Shown piece by piece: positions 27,664 to 38,483 of a DNA stretch of 64,000 bases; the first letter of the stretch is position 1; the number at the start of each line of letters is the position of its first letter. The stretch is taken from NCBI GenBank assembly GCA_026003895.1, contig BPIC01000004.1, forward strand, positions 401,767 through 465,766, written 5' to 3'. Source of the stretch: Dehalococcoidia bacterium. Lineage in GTDB: Bacteria > Chloroflexota > Dehalococcoidia > SpSt-223. The notes below the pieces were generated by a model, which saw only the letters and a program-made list of their open reading frames with translations, made no database searches and was not told the origin of the DNA. A program made the translations under genes and the position numbers.

Positions 27664-28830
27664 CTACGCCTCGACGAGCGCGGACCGCAGGCGGGCGACG
27701 ATGGTGGGGAGGAGGTCGAGCACCGTCTGGATGTCGTCATCGGTGGTATCGGGGCCGAGGGTGAGGCGGAGGCTGCCGCGCGCCACTTCGGACGGCAAGC
27801 CCATGGCGGTGAGGACATGGGACGGCTCGAGCGAGGCCGAGGTGCACGCCGACCCGCTTGAGGCGGCGACGCCCGCGAGGTCGAGCGCCATCAGCAGCGA
27901 CTCGCCATCCACACCCTCGAAGGAGAAGCTGGCGTTATTGGCGAGGCGCAGCGTGCGGTGGCCATTCAGCCGAGCGTTGGGGATGCACTGAAGCACCCCA
28001 TCGATCAGCCGGTCGCGGAGGCGGACAATCCGTGGCCGGACCGTTTCCCGTTCGCGCATCACGACGTCGAGTGCCGCGGCCATCCCGACGATGGCGGGCA
28101 CGTTCTCGGTGCCGGCGCGACGGTTCCGCTCTTGGGAGCCGCCGTATTGTTGGGGCTGGAAGGGGGCGCCCCGCCGGACATAGAGCAGGCCGACGCCTTT
28201 TGGACCGCCGAATTTGTGGCCGGAGAGGGACAGGAGGTCGACGCCGAGCGCGTCGACATCGAGATCGAGGTCGCCCGGCGCCTGAACGGCGTCGGTATGC
28301 AGCCAGATGCGACGGGGCTGGGCCCGCAACAGGGCGGCGATCTCGCGGATAGGCTGCACGGTGCCGACTTCGTTGTTCGCCAGCATCACCGAGACAAGGA
28401 TGGTCCGGTCGGTCAGCGCGGCGGCGATGGCGTCCGGCGAGACCAGTCCATCGCTGTCGACGGGCACATAGGTTACCTCGAAGCCGAACTTTTCGAGGTA
28501 GTCGCAGGTGTGCAACACCGCGTGGTGCTCGATCGCGGTGGTGACGAGGTGATTGCCGGTGGCGCGGGCAGCGAAGGCAACGCCCTTGATGGCGGTGTTG
28601 TCCGACTCGGTGCCGCCGCTTGTGAAGATGAGATCGGCGGGGCGGCAGCCAAGCCAACTGGCGATCCGCTCGCGGGCGTCATCGACCGCTTGGCGCGCCT
28701 GACGAGCGATGCCGTAGATGCTGGATGGATTGCCGAAGCGCTCCGAGAAGTAGGGAAGCATCGCTGCCAGCGCCTCGGGATGGACCGGCGAGGTCGCCGC
28801 GTAGTCGAGGTAGATTGGTCGCCGGGCCAC
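27664..28830 (-). CDS. Cysteine desulfurase (NifS/IscS class V)
   Basis: PLP enzyme that takes sulfur from cysteine for Fe-S clusters and tRNA thiolation. 388 residues: [15 protein letters not shown] start, [15 protein letters not shown], the PLP lysine in [14 protein letters not shown], and the catalytic Cys loop [18 protein letters not shown]. The SGSACTS form with a long loop places it in group I (NifS/IscS). No scaffold or mnmA gene follows. A Fur-like palindrome lies 69 bp upstream of its start. Confidence 0.95.
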   Translation of the reverse strand: MARRPIYLDYAATSPVHPEALAAMLPYFSERFGNPSSIYGIARQARQAVDDARERIASWLGCRPADLIFTSGGTESDNTAIKGVAFAARATGNHLVTTAIEHHAVLHTCDYLEKFGFEVTYVPVDSDGLVSPDAIAAALTDRTILVSVMLANNEVGTVQPIREIAALLRAQPRRIWLHTDAVQAPGDLDLDVDALGVDLLSLSGHKFGGPKGVGLLYVRRGAPFQPQQYGGSQERNRRAGTENVPAIVGMAAALDVVMRERETVRPRIVRLRDRLIDGVLQCIPNARLNGHRTLRLANNASFSFEGVDGESLLMALDLAGVAASSGSACTSASLEPSHVLTAMGLPSEVARGSLRLTLGPDTTDDDIQTVLDLLPTIVARLRSALVEA

Positions 28831-28898
28831 TGCCCCTCCTCACCCGCGCCAGCGCGGGCCGATTGATTGTACCATCGGGCGGCCTCGTCTTTGGGCGA

Positions 28899-28915
28899 AT
28901 GAGAATCACTCTCAT
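28899..28915. promoter_or_regulatory. Fur/Zur-like operator palindrome
   Basis: ATGAGA-ATCAC-TCTCAT: perfect 6-bp arms, and the centre fits the TGAnAATnATTnTCA type of ferric-uptake-family boxes in most positions. It lies in the 277-bp divergent gap between a cysteine desulfurase (minus) and a zinc-type metal exporter (plus). The downstream part of the gap (28916-29100) is AT-richer than its surroundings and holds no gene I can defend. Confidence 0.5.
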
Positions 28916-29107
28916 CTCCGAAACGTTGCACCGGTACGATCGTCTCCTGCGCCTCAATTGTGCATTCTCACTCCTTGCTTTTCCTCACCAGATTATCTCG
29001 TGTGTTCAACGACACTGTTTGAGTATCGGATACGAGGAACGCGCTCTCGATATCTTGAGCGGCCGAATGCAGCATCTTGAGAAATCGTGTATGCTTCGGG
29101 CGTGACG

Positions 29108-30115
29108 ATGCGACGAACGACGGCGATCCTACGCGATGCCCTGCACTGTCATGTCCCCGAAGGGCAGCATGACCACCACGATCACGAGGATACCGAGAGT
29201 CACGATCACACCGACCATCGGCTCACTGGGACGAGCGGGCGGCGTCTGGCGCTTGCGCTCGTCGTGACGGCGGTCTTTTTCGTTGTCCAGCTTGTCGGTG
29301 GGTTCTGGACCGGCTCGCTCGCGCTGCTGGCCGATTCGGCGCACCTGCTCGGTGATGCAGCGGCGCTGCTGCTGGCGCTGGGGGCAGCGTTGCTGGCGGC
29401 CCGGCCGGCGAGTGTTCAGCGGACATTCGGGTTCCGGCGTGCCGAGGTGCTGGCGGCGCTCATCAACGGCATCACGCTTGTTGTTGCCGCGTTCTGGATC
29501 GGCCTCGAGGCGTTTGAGCGGCTGCAGGAGCCGCATCCAATCGCAACGGGTCCGATGCTCGCGATCGCGCTGGCAGGTCTCGTTGCGAACGCCGTGAGTC
29601 TGCGGATCCTTGGCCACGGCCATGGGCTGAACGAGCGCGGTGCCTATCTCCACGTGCTCGGGGATCTGCTTGGCTCGGTCGCGGTTGTGGTTGCTGGCCT
29701 GCTGATCGCTGTCTTCGGCTGGTACCTCGCCGATCCAATTCTCAGCTTGTTCATTGGCCTTTTGGTGCTGGTGAGCGCGTTTCGGCTGATCAAAGAGGCG
29801 GTCGACGTTCTGATGCTTGCTGCGCCGCGGCATCTTGATGTTGCGGCAATCGCTCGCCGAATGAACGAGGTGCCGGGCGTCGTCGCCGTGCACGACTTGC
29901 ATCTCTGGACGGTGACGAGCGGATTTGTTTCGCTGTCGGCGCACGTGCTGATCGCCCCGACCGCCGAGTCCTGCACGGTCTTGGAAGACCTCTCGCGATT
30001 GCTCAAGGCTGAGTTTGGTATCGAGCATTCCACGCTCCAAGTGGAGCATGAGTCGGCGCAGGCGGCGATCCACAGCGCCTGTGCGCCGTGCGCCGAGGTC
30101 GTCCAGTCGGGCTAG
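29108..30115 (+). CDS. Cation diffusion facilitator (Zn/Co/Cd exporter, CzcD-like)
   Basis: Six-helix metal/proton antiporter. N-terminal His-rich stretch (HVPEGQHDHHDHEDTESHDH) likely binds metal; site A residues in ADSAHLLGDAAALL and the helix-V HxxxD in LHVLGDLLGSVAV are present. The C-terminal ferredoxin-like domain reads VPGVVAVHDLHLWTVTSG. 335 residues from ATG 29108; GTG starts at 29102 or 29087 are possible, with no convincing ribosome-binding site for any. The Fur-like box upstream suggests metal-dependent control. Confidence 0.92.
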   Translation: MRRTTAILRDALHCHVPEGQHDHHDHEDTESHDHTDHRLTGTSGRRLALALVVTAVFFVVQLVGGFWTGSLALLADSAHLLGDAAALLLALGAALLAARPASVQRTFGFRRAEVLAALINGITLVVAAFWIGLEAFERLQEPHPIATGPMLAIALAGLVANAVSLRILGHGHGLNERGAYLHVLGDLLGSVAVVVAGLLIAVFGWYLADPILSLFIGLLVLVSAFRLIKEAVDVLMLAAPRHLDVAAIARRMNEVPGVVAVHDLHLWTVTSGFVSLSAHVLIAPTAESCTVLEDLSRLLKAEFGIEHSTLQVEHESAQAAIHSACAPCAEVVQSG

Positions 30116-31311
30116 TCGGCCGGGCGGTGGCGGTCGCTCCACTCGCGCAACAGCGCCATTCCGCCAATCGACTCGACGTAGCGCTGCTCGGTGAAATTTT
30201 TGACGGCCAGCCCTGGCAGCCCGCGGAGCGTCAGTGGGCCGACGCGGGCGACAGCGTTGTCGCGGCCGACGGAAATTGCTTCGCCGAGGTAATTCGGTCG
30301 GAAGGGGCGGAGAGCTCGGCCAGCGATGGCGCGCGCGACGTTCTCGGCGGCGGCACGCGCGGCTTGGGTGGCGAGCTGGGCGGACGCGGGTAATCGCTCG
30401 CCGGAGCGCGGATCGAGCACGGCGAGACAGTCGCCGACGACGAAGACGTTGGGGTGATCGGGGAGTCGCAGGAAGTCGTCGGTGGCAAGCGCCCGCTGGC
30501 GGAGCGGCAGGTTGGCGGCGGCGACCACGGTGGGCAGTTGGATGCCGCCCGCCCAGATCATCGTCCTCGTCCGGATTTGATCGCCGGAGGAGAAGTGGAC
30601 GATGCCGTCGTGGAAGGCTGTCACGACCTCATTAAGCCGGACCTCGACGCCCTTGGCGCGCAGGATGCGCGCGGCTTCGCGGCCGAGATCGCTGGGGAAG
30701 CGCGGCAGCAGGGCGGCGGTGGCCTCCGCCAGCACGATGTGACCGCCGGCTGGACGGTTCCAATCGTGGCGCAGCCAGTCGGCTAATTCGCCGGCGAGTT
30801 GGACGCCGGTTGCCCCGCCGCCGCCGATGACGATGGTTTGCCAAGCCTCGCGTTCGGGCGGTGTGGCGCGTTCTAACCCGGGACGAAGCGTCTCGAGGTG
30901 GGTACGCAGCCGGCGCGCGTCCTCAAGCCAGCGGAGGACGAAGGCCTCGCCGAGACCCGGAATGCCGGCGTCGCTTACTTCGCTGCCGAGCGCGATGACG
31001 AGCCACTGATAGCCGATCGGTTCGTGATCGGTCTGCACCCGCTGTTCGGCGAGGTCGAACCCGGTGACGGTGCGCTGAACGACACGGACGCCGCCACGGA
31101 CGCGATCGAACGGGATGGCAAGCCGTTCGATAGGCGAGGTGAACGCAGCGGCTTCGTGAAGCTGGATGACCAGTTGATGAACCGGCTCGCGATCGACGAT
31201 CAGGATGTCGAGATCAGGCTGGAGCTGGTGAAGGGTCCGGGCGAAGGTGAGGCCGCCATAGCCGCCCCCAAGGACGAGGACGTTGGCGTTCATCGAAGAT
31301 GCGGAACGCAT
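30112..31311 (-). CDS. Type II NADH dehydrogenase-like FAD oxidoreductase
   Basis: Single-subunit NAD(P)H:quinone oxidoreductase family. FAD motif VLVLGGGYGGLTFARTL, NAD motif TIVIGGGGATGVQLAGELAD near residue 160, and the second FAD block HPNVFVVGDCLAVLDP. 399 residues; ATG at 31293 (MNANVLVLGG) is a likely alternative start. The C terminus (GLPGLAVKNFTEQRYV) lacks the long amphipathic membrane anchor of classical NDH-2, so quinone reduction is plausible but unproven. Overlaps the CDF gene stop tail-to-tail. Confidence 0.87.
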   Translation of the reverse strand: MRSASSMNANVLVLGGGYGGLTFARTLHQLQPDLDILIVDREPVHQLVIQLHEAAAFTSPIERLAIPFDRVRGGVRVVQRTVTGFDLAEQRVQTDHEPIGYQWLVIALGSEVSDAGIPGLGEAFVLRWLEDARRLRTHLETLRPGLERATPPEREAWQTIVIGGGGATGVQLAGELADWLRHDWNRPAGGHIVLAEATAALLPRFPSDLGREAARILRAKGVEVRLNEVVTAFHDGIVHFSSGDQIRTRTMIWAGGIQLPTVVAAANLPLRQRALATDDFLRLPDHPNVFVVGDCLAVLDPRSGERLPASAQLATQAARAAAENVARAIAGRALRPFRPNYLGEAISVGRDNAVARVGPLTLRGLPGLAVKNFTEQRYVESIGGMALLREWSDRHRPAD

Positions 31312-31441
31312 GAATGTGCAGTCATGCCGAGGATCATGCCAGGAGACGGGCGTCTCTCGCTATCAGGGGCGGTCTCCCCAATATCTAGGGGCTTGGTCGC
31401 GTGGCGAGGGCGCATCTTGGCGATCGCAGGCGTGGTTCTGC

Positions 31442-31470
31442 TTGCCCGGCCTCGGGGGCGTTGCTATACT
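31442..31470 (+). promoter_or_regulatory. Sigma70-type promoter of dnaN
   Basis: TTGCCC (31442-31447), exactly 17 bp, TATACT (31465-31470); start codon of dnaN is 70 bp downstream. Best promoter match in the window. Confidence 0.65.
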
Positions 31471-31539
31471 CCGAAGCCACTTCGTTTCACCCGCGGCTGA
31501 AACGAGCGGTCGGGGCGAACCTCTCGATGAGGAGCAGCG

Positions 31540-32682
31540 ATGCGTGTCTCGTGTCTCCAGGAGAACCTCAAGCGCGGCCTGAGCATCGTGGGCCGTGCTG
31601 TTGCCACGAAGTCGACGCTGCCGATTACCGGCAACATCCTTCTGGCGACTGACGAGGGACGGCTGCGTCTTTCTGCCACCAACCTGGAGATTGGCATCAC
31701 CTGCTGGATCGGCGCGAAGGTGGAAGAAGAAGGCGCGATCACGATTCCTGCCAAGCTGCTGACCGAGTTCGTTGGCGCCCTGCCGAACGATCGCATCGAC
31801 CTCACGCTTACCGGCAAGATCCTCCGCCTGCGGTGCGCTCGCTTCGAGGCGCGCATGAATGGACAAGATGCGGACGATTTCCCGCCGGTGGCGACGTGGG
31901 AATCGCTGGACGGGGAGAGCGCCTCGGTGACGCTCGATCCGGAGGCGTTGCGCGAGGCGATTTCGCAGGTGGTGTTTGCTGCGGCATCGGACGAAGCACG
32001 GCCGGTGCTTGCGGGCGTGCTGCTCCAGATCGGTGACGACGAGATGACGATGGCGGCGGCGGATGGTTTCCGGCTCTCGGTACGCCGTCTCCCAGTGCTC
32101 GAGCGCAGCGGGGATGGGCCGGTGGAGATCATTGTGCCGGCGAAGTCGCTCGCCGAGGTGGGGCGTGTGCTTGCCGATCAGGACGATCCGGTACGCGTGG
32201 CCATACCGCGCGGCAAGGGCCAGATCCTGTTTCATCTGAGCGGGGTCGACCTCGTGTCGCAGCTCATTCAGGGCAATTTCCCGAATTACGCTCAGTTGAT
32301 CCCGACAGACTACGCCAGCCGTGTTGTGGTCAACACCGACGATTTTCTCGCCGCGACCCGTCCGGCGGCGATCTTCGCCCGGGATAGCAATGGGATTGTC
32401 CGCATCGAGTCGTTTCCTGGCGAAGATCTTGCTCCCGGCAAGATGATCATCCGTGCACGCGCCGAAGAACTGGGCGACAATCAAGGCGAAATCGACGCCG
32501 TTGTCGAGGGCAGCGAAGCGAAGATCGCCTTCAACGCCAAATATCTCACGGACGTTCTCTCCGTGATCGACGCGCCACAAGTTGCGCTCGAAACGAAAAG
32601 CCCCTCCTCCCCCGGTGTCATCCGTCCTGTGGGAGAAGACTCCTTCACCCACGTCATCATGCCGATGTTCGTGACGTGGTAG
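31540..32682 (+). CDS. dnaN: DNA polymerase III beta subunit (sliding clamp)
   Basis: Ring-shaped processivity clamp, 380 residues in three repeated domains. Begins MRVSCLQENLKRGLSIVGRAVATKSTLPITGNILLAT; other markers are ATNLEIGITCWI, AADGFRLSVRRLPVL, NFPNYAQLIPTDYASRVVV and FNAKYLTDVLSV. The C terminus is THVIMPMFVTW, where most clamps end shortly after MPM. A near-identical copy of this 3' end (20 of 21 bases) lies 1.4 kb downstream, so the present 3' end may have been brought by an insertion. dnaA and recF are not adjacent. Confidence 0.96.
   Translation: MRVSCLQENLKRGLSIVGRAVATKSTLPITGNILLATDEGRLRLSATNLEIGITCWIGAKVEEEGAITIPAKLLTEFVGALPNDRIDLTLTGKILRLRCARFEARMNGQDADDFPPVATWESLDGESASVTLDPEALREAISQVVFAAASDEARPVLAGVLLQIGDDEMTMAAADGFRLSVRRLPVLERSGDGPVEIIVPAKSLAEVGRVLADQDDPVRVAIPRGKGQILFHLSGVDLVSQLIQGNFPNYAQLIPTDYASRVVVNTDDFLAATRPAAIFARDSNGIVRIESFPGEDLAPGKMIIRARAEELGDNQGEIDAVVEGSEAKIAFNAKYLTDVLSVIDAPQVALETKSPSSPGVIRPVGEDSFTHVIMPMFVTW
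32662..32682 (+). repeat. Direct repeat, left copy (dnaN 3' end)
   Basis: CCGATGTTCGTGACGTGGTAG, the last codons and stop of dnaN. Matches 34080-34100 at 20 of 21 positions (C to T at the 14th base). Candidate att site. Confidence 0.75.
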
Positions 32683-32723
32683 GGCGACCACAATTTATAG
32701 GGTAGACTTGCCCGCTGTATTGG

Positions 32724-32939
32724 CTATATAGTGGTTTCGGTAGCTTTACTCATGTAATCATCCGAGGAAGCAAGACCCAGTTCAATGAGGTGGATCAGTT
32801 CGATAGCAGCCGCGTTCGCCGGGTTCCGTTCTGACTTGCTCCCTCTCCCGCCGTCGTAGCACACGAAACAAACGTGTGTTCCTGCGACCCCCTTCTCCAT
32901 CACCAATCTGCCTCGGCCATGGTTGTCAGTCATGAACAA
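32724..32939 (-). CDS. Small hypothetical frame in the insert
   Basis: 71 codons: MFMTDNHGRGRLVMEKGVAGTHVCFVCYDGG and so on, with a CxxC pair and a helical tail AAAIELIHLIELGLASSDDY. The same frame is open upstream to 33164, separated only by one TGA at 32949-32951. No recognisable family and no clear ribosome-binding site. It may be a real small protein, the remnant of a longer one, or chance. Confidence 0.25.
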   Translation of the reverse strand: MFMTDNHGRGRLVMEKGVAGTHVCFVCYDGGRGSKSERNPANAAAIELIHLIELGLASSDDYMSKATETTI

Positions 32940-33212
32940 GGGCAGCTTGGCTCAAAGTTCGGCCAAAGTGAACGCCGAATACTTTTCCTCGAATGATTGC
33001 TGTGGCAATGTACAGACCGAACGATGTTCGTCGGAGCGATTCAGACGCGGGGTGTCGTGCCGGTCCGTAGTTTCGTTCCGTGACCAGAGGGCGCCTTGCT
33101 CTACGCCAAGCTGATACAGCCTTATCGAGAGCCTGTTAGACGTTACTTGATCATTCGGGACCATACTCGATTAGGTAGTATACATTATATCCATGGCTGC
33201 CGAGGAGGTGCG

Positions 33213-34013
33213 ATGGACATTAAGGACCAAGAAAAGGCCGCAGTCGGTCGGCATGTCACTGAAGCGCGGGAACATGCCGTGATGTGGGAGGAGTCCCTTA
33301 AGGCATTGCTCGAATGTTTTCGGATCGTTGATACCGCCAAGCTCAAGGGTGCAAATAAGGTGCGGTTCGGACTTCTTCTAACCGCATGGAACCATCTTAT
33401 GGCTTCGTACGATCTGGCCGTTCGGGGCTACTTTGGTCCCGCATTGGCTCTCCTACGGATGGGTCGAGATTCCTATCTCGCCGCCTGGTATTTGGTCGCT
33501 GAGCCGAAAGAGTGGCGCAAGTTTGCATATAAGAAGTATCAAGCTGAACGCTTCGAAGCTCGCAAGATGGCAAATAGCATTAGGTCCTTCACTTTGAAGT
33601 ATATAGAATCACAGAACAACAAGACAAAGCAGGAAATCAAACAGGAGAAGCAGGAATTCAAGAAAGTTTTCGACGGGTTCTTCAAGCACACGCGAGTCTT
33701 GAATGACTTCAATCATGTCAACGGGCGAATGCTTTCGCTTGCCTTCGTGGACAATCGACCAAAGGGGTCTGGATCATCGTACTGGGTTGGCCCGAGAGCT
33801 GACCCAGCAGCGTTCGGTGGTGTCGCCTTTTTGGCTGCACTCATCCTCTCGTATCAAGCAACGGCAATGTCGGTTCTATACGATCTAATGCAGATAAAGG
33901 AGCTAGCTGCGCTTCAAGACTTGGAGACGCGAATCCTCAACTACATGGAGTCGCAGAGAAAATTTCCTAGTTGGAAGAAGAGGACCGCAGCAGAGGAACG
34001 GGGTGGACAGTAG
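33213..34013 (+). CDS. Hypothetical protein carried by the dnaN-flanking insert
   Basis: 266 residues from ATG 33213 preceded by GAGGAGGTG. Mostly alpha-helical by eye: a Trp/His-rich start (HAVMWEESLKALLECF), a conserved-looking helix pair LLTAWNHLMASYDLAVRGYFGPALALLRMGRDSYLAAWYL, a Lys/Glu-rich stretch (NNKTKQEIKQEKQEFKKVF), and a C-terminal hydrophobic helix GGVAFLAALILSYQATAMSV. The helix pair resembles proteins annotated as DUF5677-like or SEC-C/HEPN-type, but I cannot assign a family. Codon use is markedly more AT-rich than neighbours, supporting transfer. Single cargo of the insert. Confidence 0.7.
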   Translation: MDIKDQEKAAVGRHVTEAREHAVMWEESLKALLECFRIVDTAKLKGANKVRFGLLLTAWNHLMASYDLAVRGYFGPALALLRMGRDSYLAAWYLVAEPKEWRKFAYKKYQAERFEARKMANSIRSFTLKYIESQNNKTKQEIKQEKQEFKKVFDGFFKHTRVLNDFNHVNGRMLSLAFVDNRPKGSGSSYWVGPRADPAAFGGVAFLAALILSYQATAMSVLYDLMQIKELAALQDLETRILNYMESQRKFPSWKKRTAAEERGGQ

Positions 34014-34079
34014 TTTGAGGCCGTCCGAATCATAGCTGTATGGGCATCATGCGAGTTTGGTGCACTTAAGCCGAATACT

Positions 34080-34100
34080 CCGATGTTCGTGATGTGGTAG
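34080..34100 (+). repeat. Direct repeat, right copy
   Basis: CCGATGTTCGTGATGTGGTAG; reads PMFVMW-stop, the same peptide ending as dnaN with Thr replaced by Met. Probably the ancestral dnaN 3' end. Confidence 0.75.
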
Positions 34101-34445
34101 CAGACACCCCAAGCGCCTGATTCCCTCACTCTGCCCAGTTCTGACATTGCGGCGCAAAGGCGCCTATCTCGGCGGGCGCTGCGGCCGCGAGGCGAATTGC
34201 TCGATCGGCGCCAACGGCGGTGCCCGCCGAGGCGAATGCTTCTGAGCGGGGCCGGTGATGGCGTAGGAGATGGCGGCCGGCGTTCCCTCGAATCGTCCGG
34301 TGGATGGAGTTCGGATCCCAATCCGGAGGGCGGGCTGACCCGGGCAGGCGGGCAATGCGGCTCACGGCGGCGATGGGCCGGTTCTCGATCGATCCACGCT
34401 CGACGACCACGCGCCGGGTGGCGCGTTTCCGCCAGGGTGAGGGGA
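34101..34445. other. Gap of 345 bp without an assignable gene
   Basis: GC-rich. Minus-strand frames are open piecewise (34126-34410 and 34164-34355 in different frames, e.g. RIGIRTPSTGRFEGTPAAISYAI), which could be a frameshifted short gene, but I recognise no motif. No RNA gene or terminator seen. Confidence 0.3.
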
Positions 34446-34976
34446 TTAGGCAGGAACGTAGGTCAATCGCACCACCTGCTCGCCGATTCGATCATGGCTC
34501 AGCAGACGGAGCGGCGGACGAGGCCCGGCAAAATACGGCTTCCCCCTGCCAAGCACAACCGGGTGCACGTACATCCGGTATTCGTCGATCAGGCCGAGCT
34601 CGCCGAGCCAATGCGCCACGGTGGGACCAGCAACCTCAATCTCTCCCGATTGCTCCGCCTTGAGCAGGCGAATCGCTCCCTCCGGATCTTCGTTCAGCAG
34701 CGAGGCGTTGGGGCCGACGGCGTTCAACGTGCGCGACACAACCCACTTCGGCTGACGCCGCCACGCCGCCGCGAAGGCGTGTTCCTCGGCTGTCCAGTCC
34801 GGTTGGTCTTCGTCCCAGTACCGCATGATCTCGTACATGGTCCAGCCGTAGATACTTCCCGCTTGCCCCTGCGCTTCCTCAATGAAGTGACGGAACAGAC
34901 TGGCATCTGGACCAAACGCCAGATGATCGACGTAGCCATCGAGAGACAGGTTCATGCCGAAGACGAGCCTTGCCAT
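34446..34976 (-). CDS. Dihydrofolate reductase-family protein (RibD C-terminal domain)
   Basis: 176 residues from ATG 34976. Fold markers: MARLVFGMNLSLDGYVDHL, IYGWTMYEIMRYWDEDQPDW, KWVVSRTLNAVGPNASLL, GEIEVAGPTVAHWLGELGLIDEYRMYVHPVVLGRGKPYF. This is the bacterial stand-alone RibD_C/DHFR-like family (YwjB/YyaP type). Probably an NADPH-dependent reductase; substrate unknown and not expected to be the folate enzyme itself. Confidence 0.9.
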   Translation of the reverse strand: MARLVFGMNLSLDGYVDHLAFGPDASLFRHFIEEAQGQAGSIYGWTMYEIMRYWDEDQPDWTAEEHAFAAAWRRQPKWVVSRTLNAVGPNASLLNEDPEGAIRLLKAEQSGEIEVAGPTVAHWLGELGLIDEYRMYVHPVVLGRGKPYFAGPRPPLRLLSHDRIGEQVVRLTYVPA

Positions 34977-35353
34977 CCCACGTCCTTTTTTGATGCTGCG
35001 CATCCGCGCGGTACTCCTTGCCGAGTGTGCCCAATTCGGATGGGCATTTCCGATGGTCTCACAACCACACGCCGCTCGAGGTGAGCGCGTCATACTTCCG
35101 CCCCATCAGCAGATGGCCGTCCCGAGCACCACTGCTGGCGGCTTGTTCAAACGCCGGCACGGTCGGTGTTCGGTGAAGCCGTTCCTCACGCACTCGGCCG
35201 TGGAGGTCGATGGCGATCGAGAATCGCCGCAGCAGACGCAAGACGCGGTGTCACGCGCAGCGAGGGTGACCTATCGCAGGGTCAACGGCGTATCGATGCG
35301 TATCGTCTTCGCGTCCGTCATGCTGTGCGCAGCGGCGCCAGTCGTCGCGGGAC
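34977..35353. other. Gap of 377 bp without an assignable gene
   Basis: Short open pieces on both strands (for example RRFSIAIDLHGRV around 35200 on the minus strand) but no ribosome-binding site, start and motif combination worth calling. Perhaps remnants of a small gene. Confidence 0.3.
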
Positions 35354-35599
35354 TTAGGACGTTTCCTCCTTCCCGCCGAGCCAACTGATCACCATGTAGC
35401 GGGTGAACGATTTGACATTGTCCGCCGGGGCGTCGGCGGCGCCTTCGACGACGATCGCCTCATCCTCGCGCCAAGCGCGCAGGAGCGCCTCGGCGCCGGT
35501 GGCGTAGATCCGGTGGGTGGTGTCGTTGCAGGCGAGGAGGGCAGTCACTCCCTCGTCCGTAAGTCGGTCAATGGGGATGCGCCAGCGGACCGTTACCAT
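35354..35599 (-). CDS. Small hypothetical protein
   Basis: 81 residues starting MVTVRWRIPIDRLTDEGVTAL, ending RYMVISWLGGKEETS. ATG 35599 follows AGGAGAGGAAACGGTTC, a convincing ribosome-binding site. Compact alpha/beta look; no family recognised. Divergent from katG. Confidence 0.6.
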   Translation of the reverse strand: MVTVRWRIPIDRLTDEGVTALLACNDTTHRIYATGAEALLRAWREDEAIVVEGAADAPADNVKSFTRYMVISWLGGKEETS

Positions 35600-38407
<2,808 letters not shown>

Positions 38408-38430
38408 GCGTTCTTCCCCACCGCGGGTCG

Positions 38431-38465
38431 CCGCGCGAGCATCTCTCCTCGAGGTGCTCGCGCGG
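38431..38465. terminator. Large hairpin terminator between katG and the nitrilase gene
   Basis: 14-bp stem 38431-38444 / 38452-38465 with one G-U pair and a 7-base loop, 24 bp after katG and 19 bp beyond the convergent nitrilase stop. Probably bidirectional, though T-runs are short. Confidence 0.7.
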
Positions 38466-38483
38466 TGTTCGTTTGAGGACAGA

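Larger units (their letters stand above)
32683..34079. mobile_element. Small inserted segment of lower GC between dnaN 3'-end repeats
   Basis: About 1.4 kb lying exactly between the two 21-bp repeats. Base composition and codon use are visibly more AT-rich than the flanks (for instance AAT, AAG, ATA codons and AACAACAAGACAAAG). It contains one good gene (33213-34013) and a doubtful minus-strand small frame, but no integrase, transposase or terminal inverted repeat that I can see. The arrangement is that of a site-specific insertion at a gene 3' end, where one repeat copy keeps the gene whole. An internal 10-mer of the repeat (CGATGTTCGT) recurs at about 33021. Confidence 0.6.
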
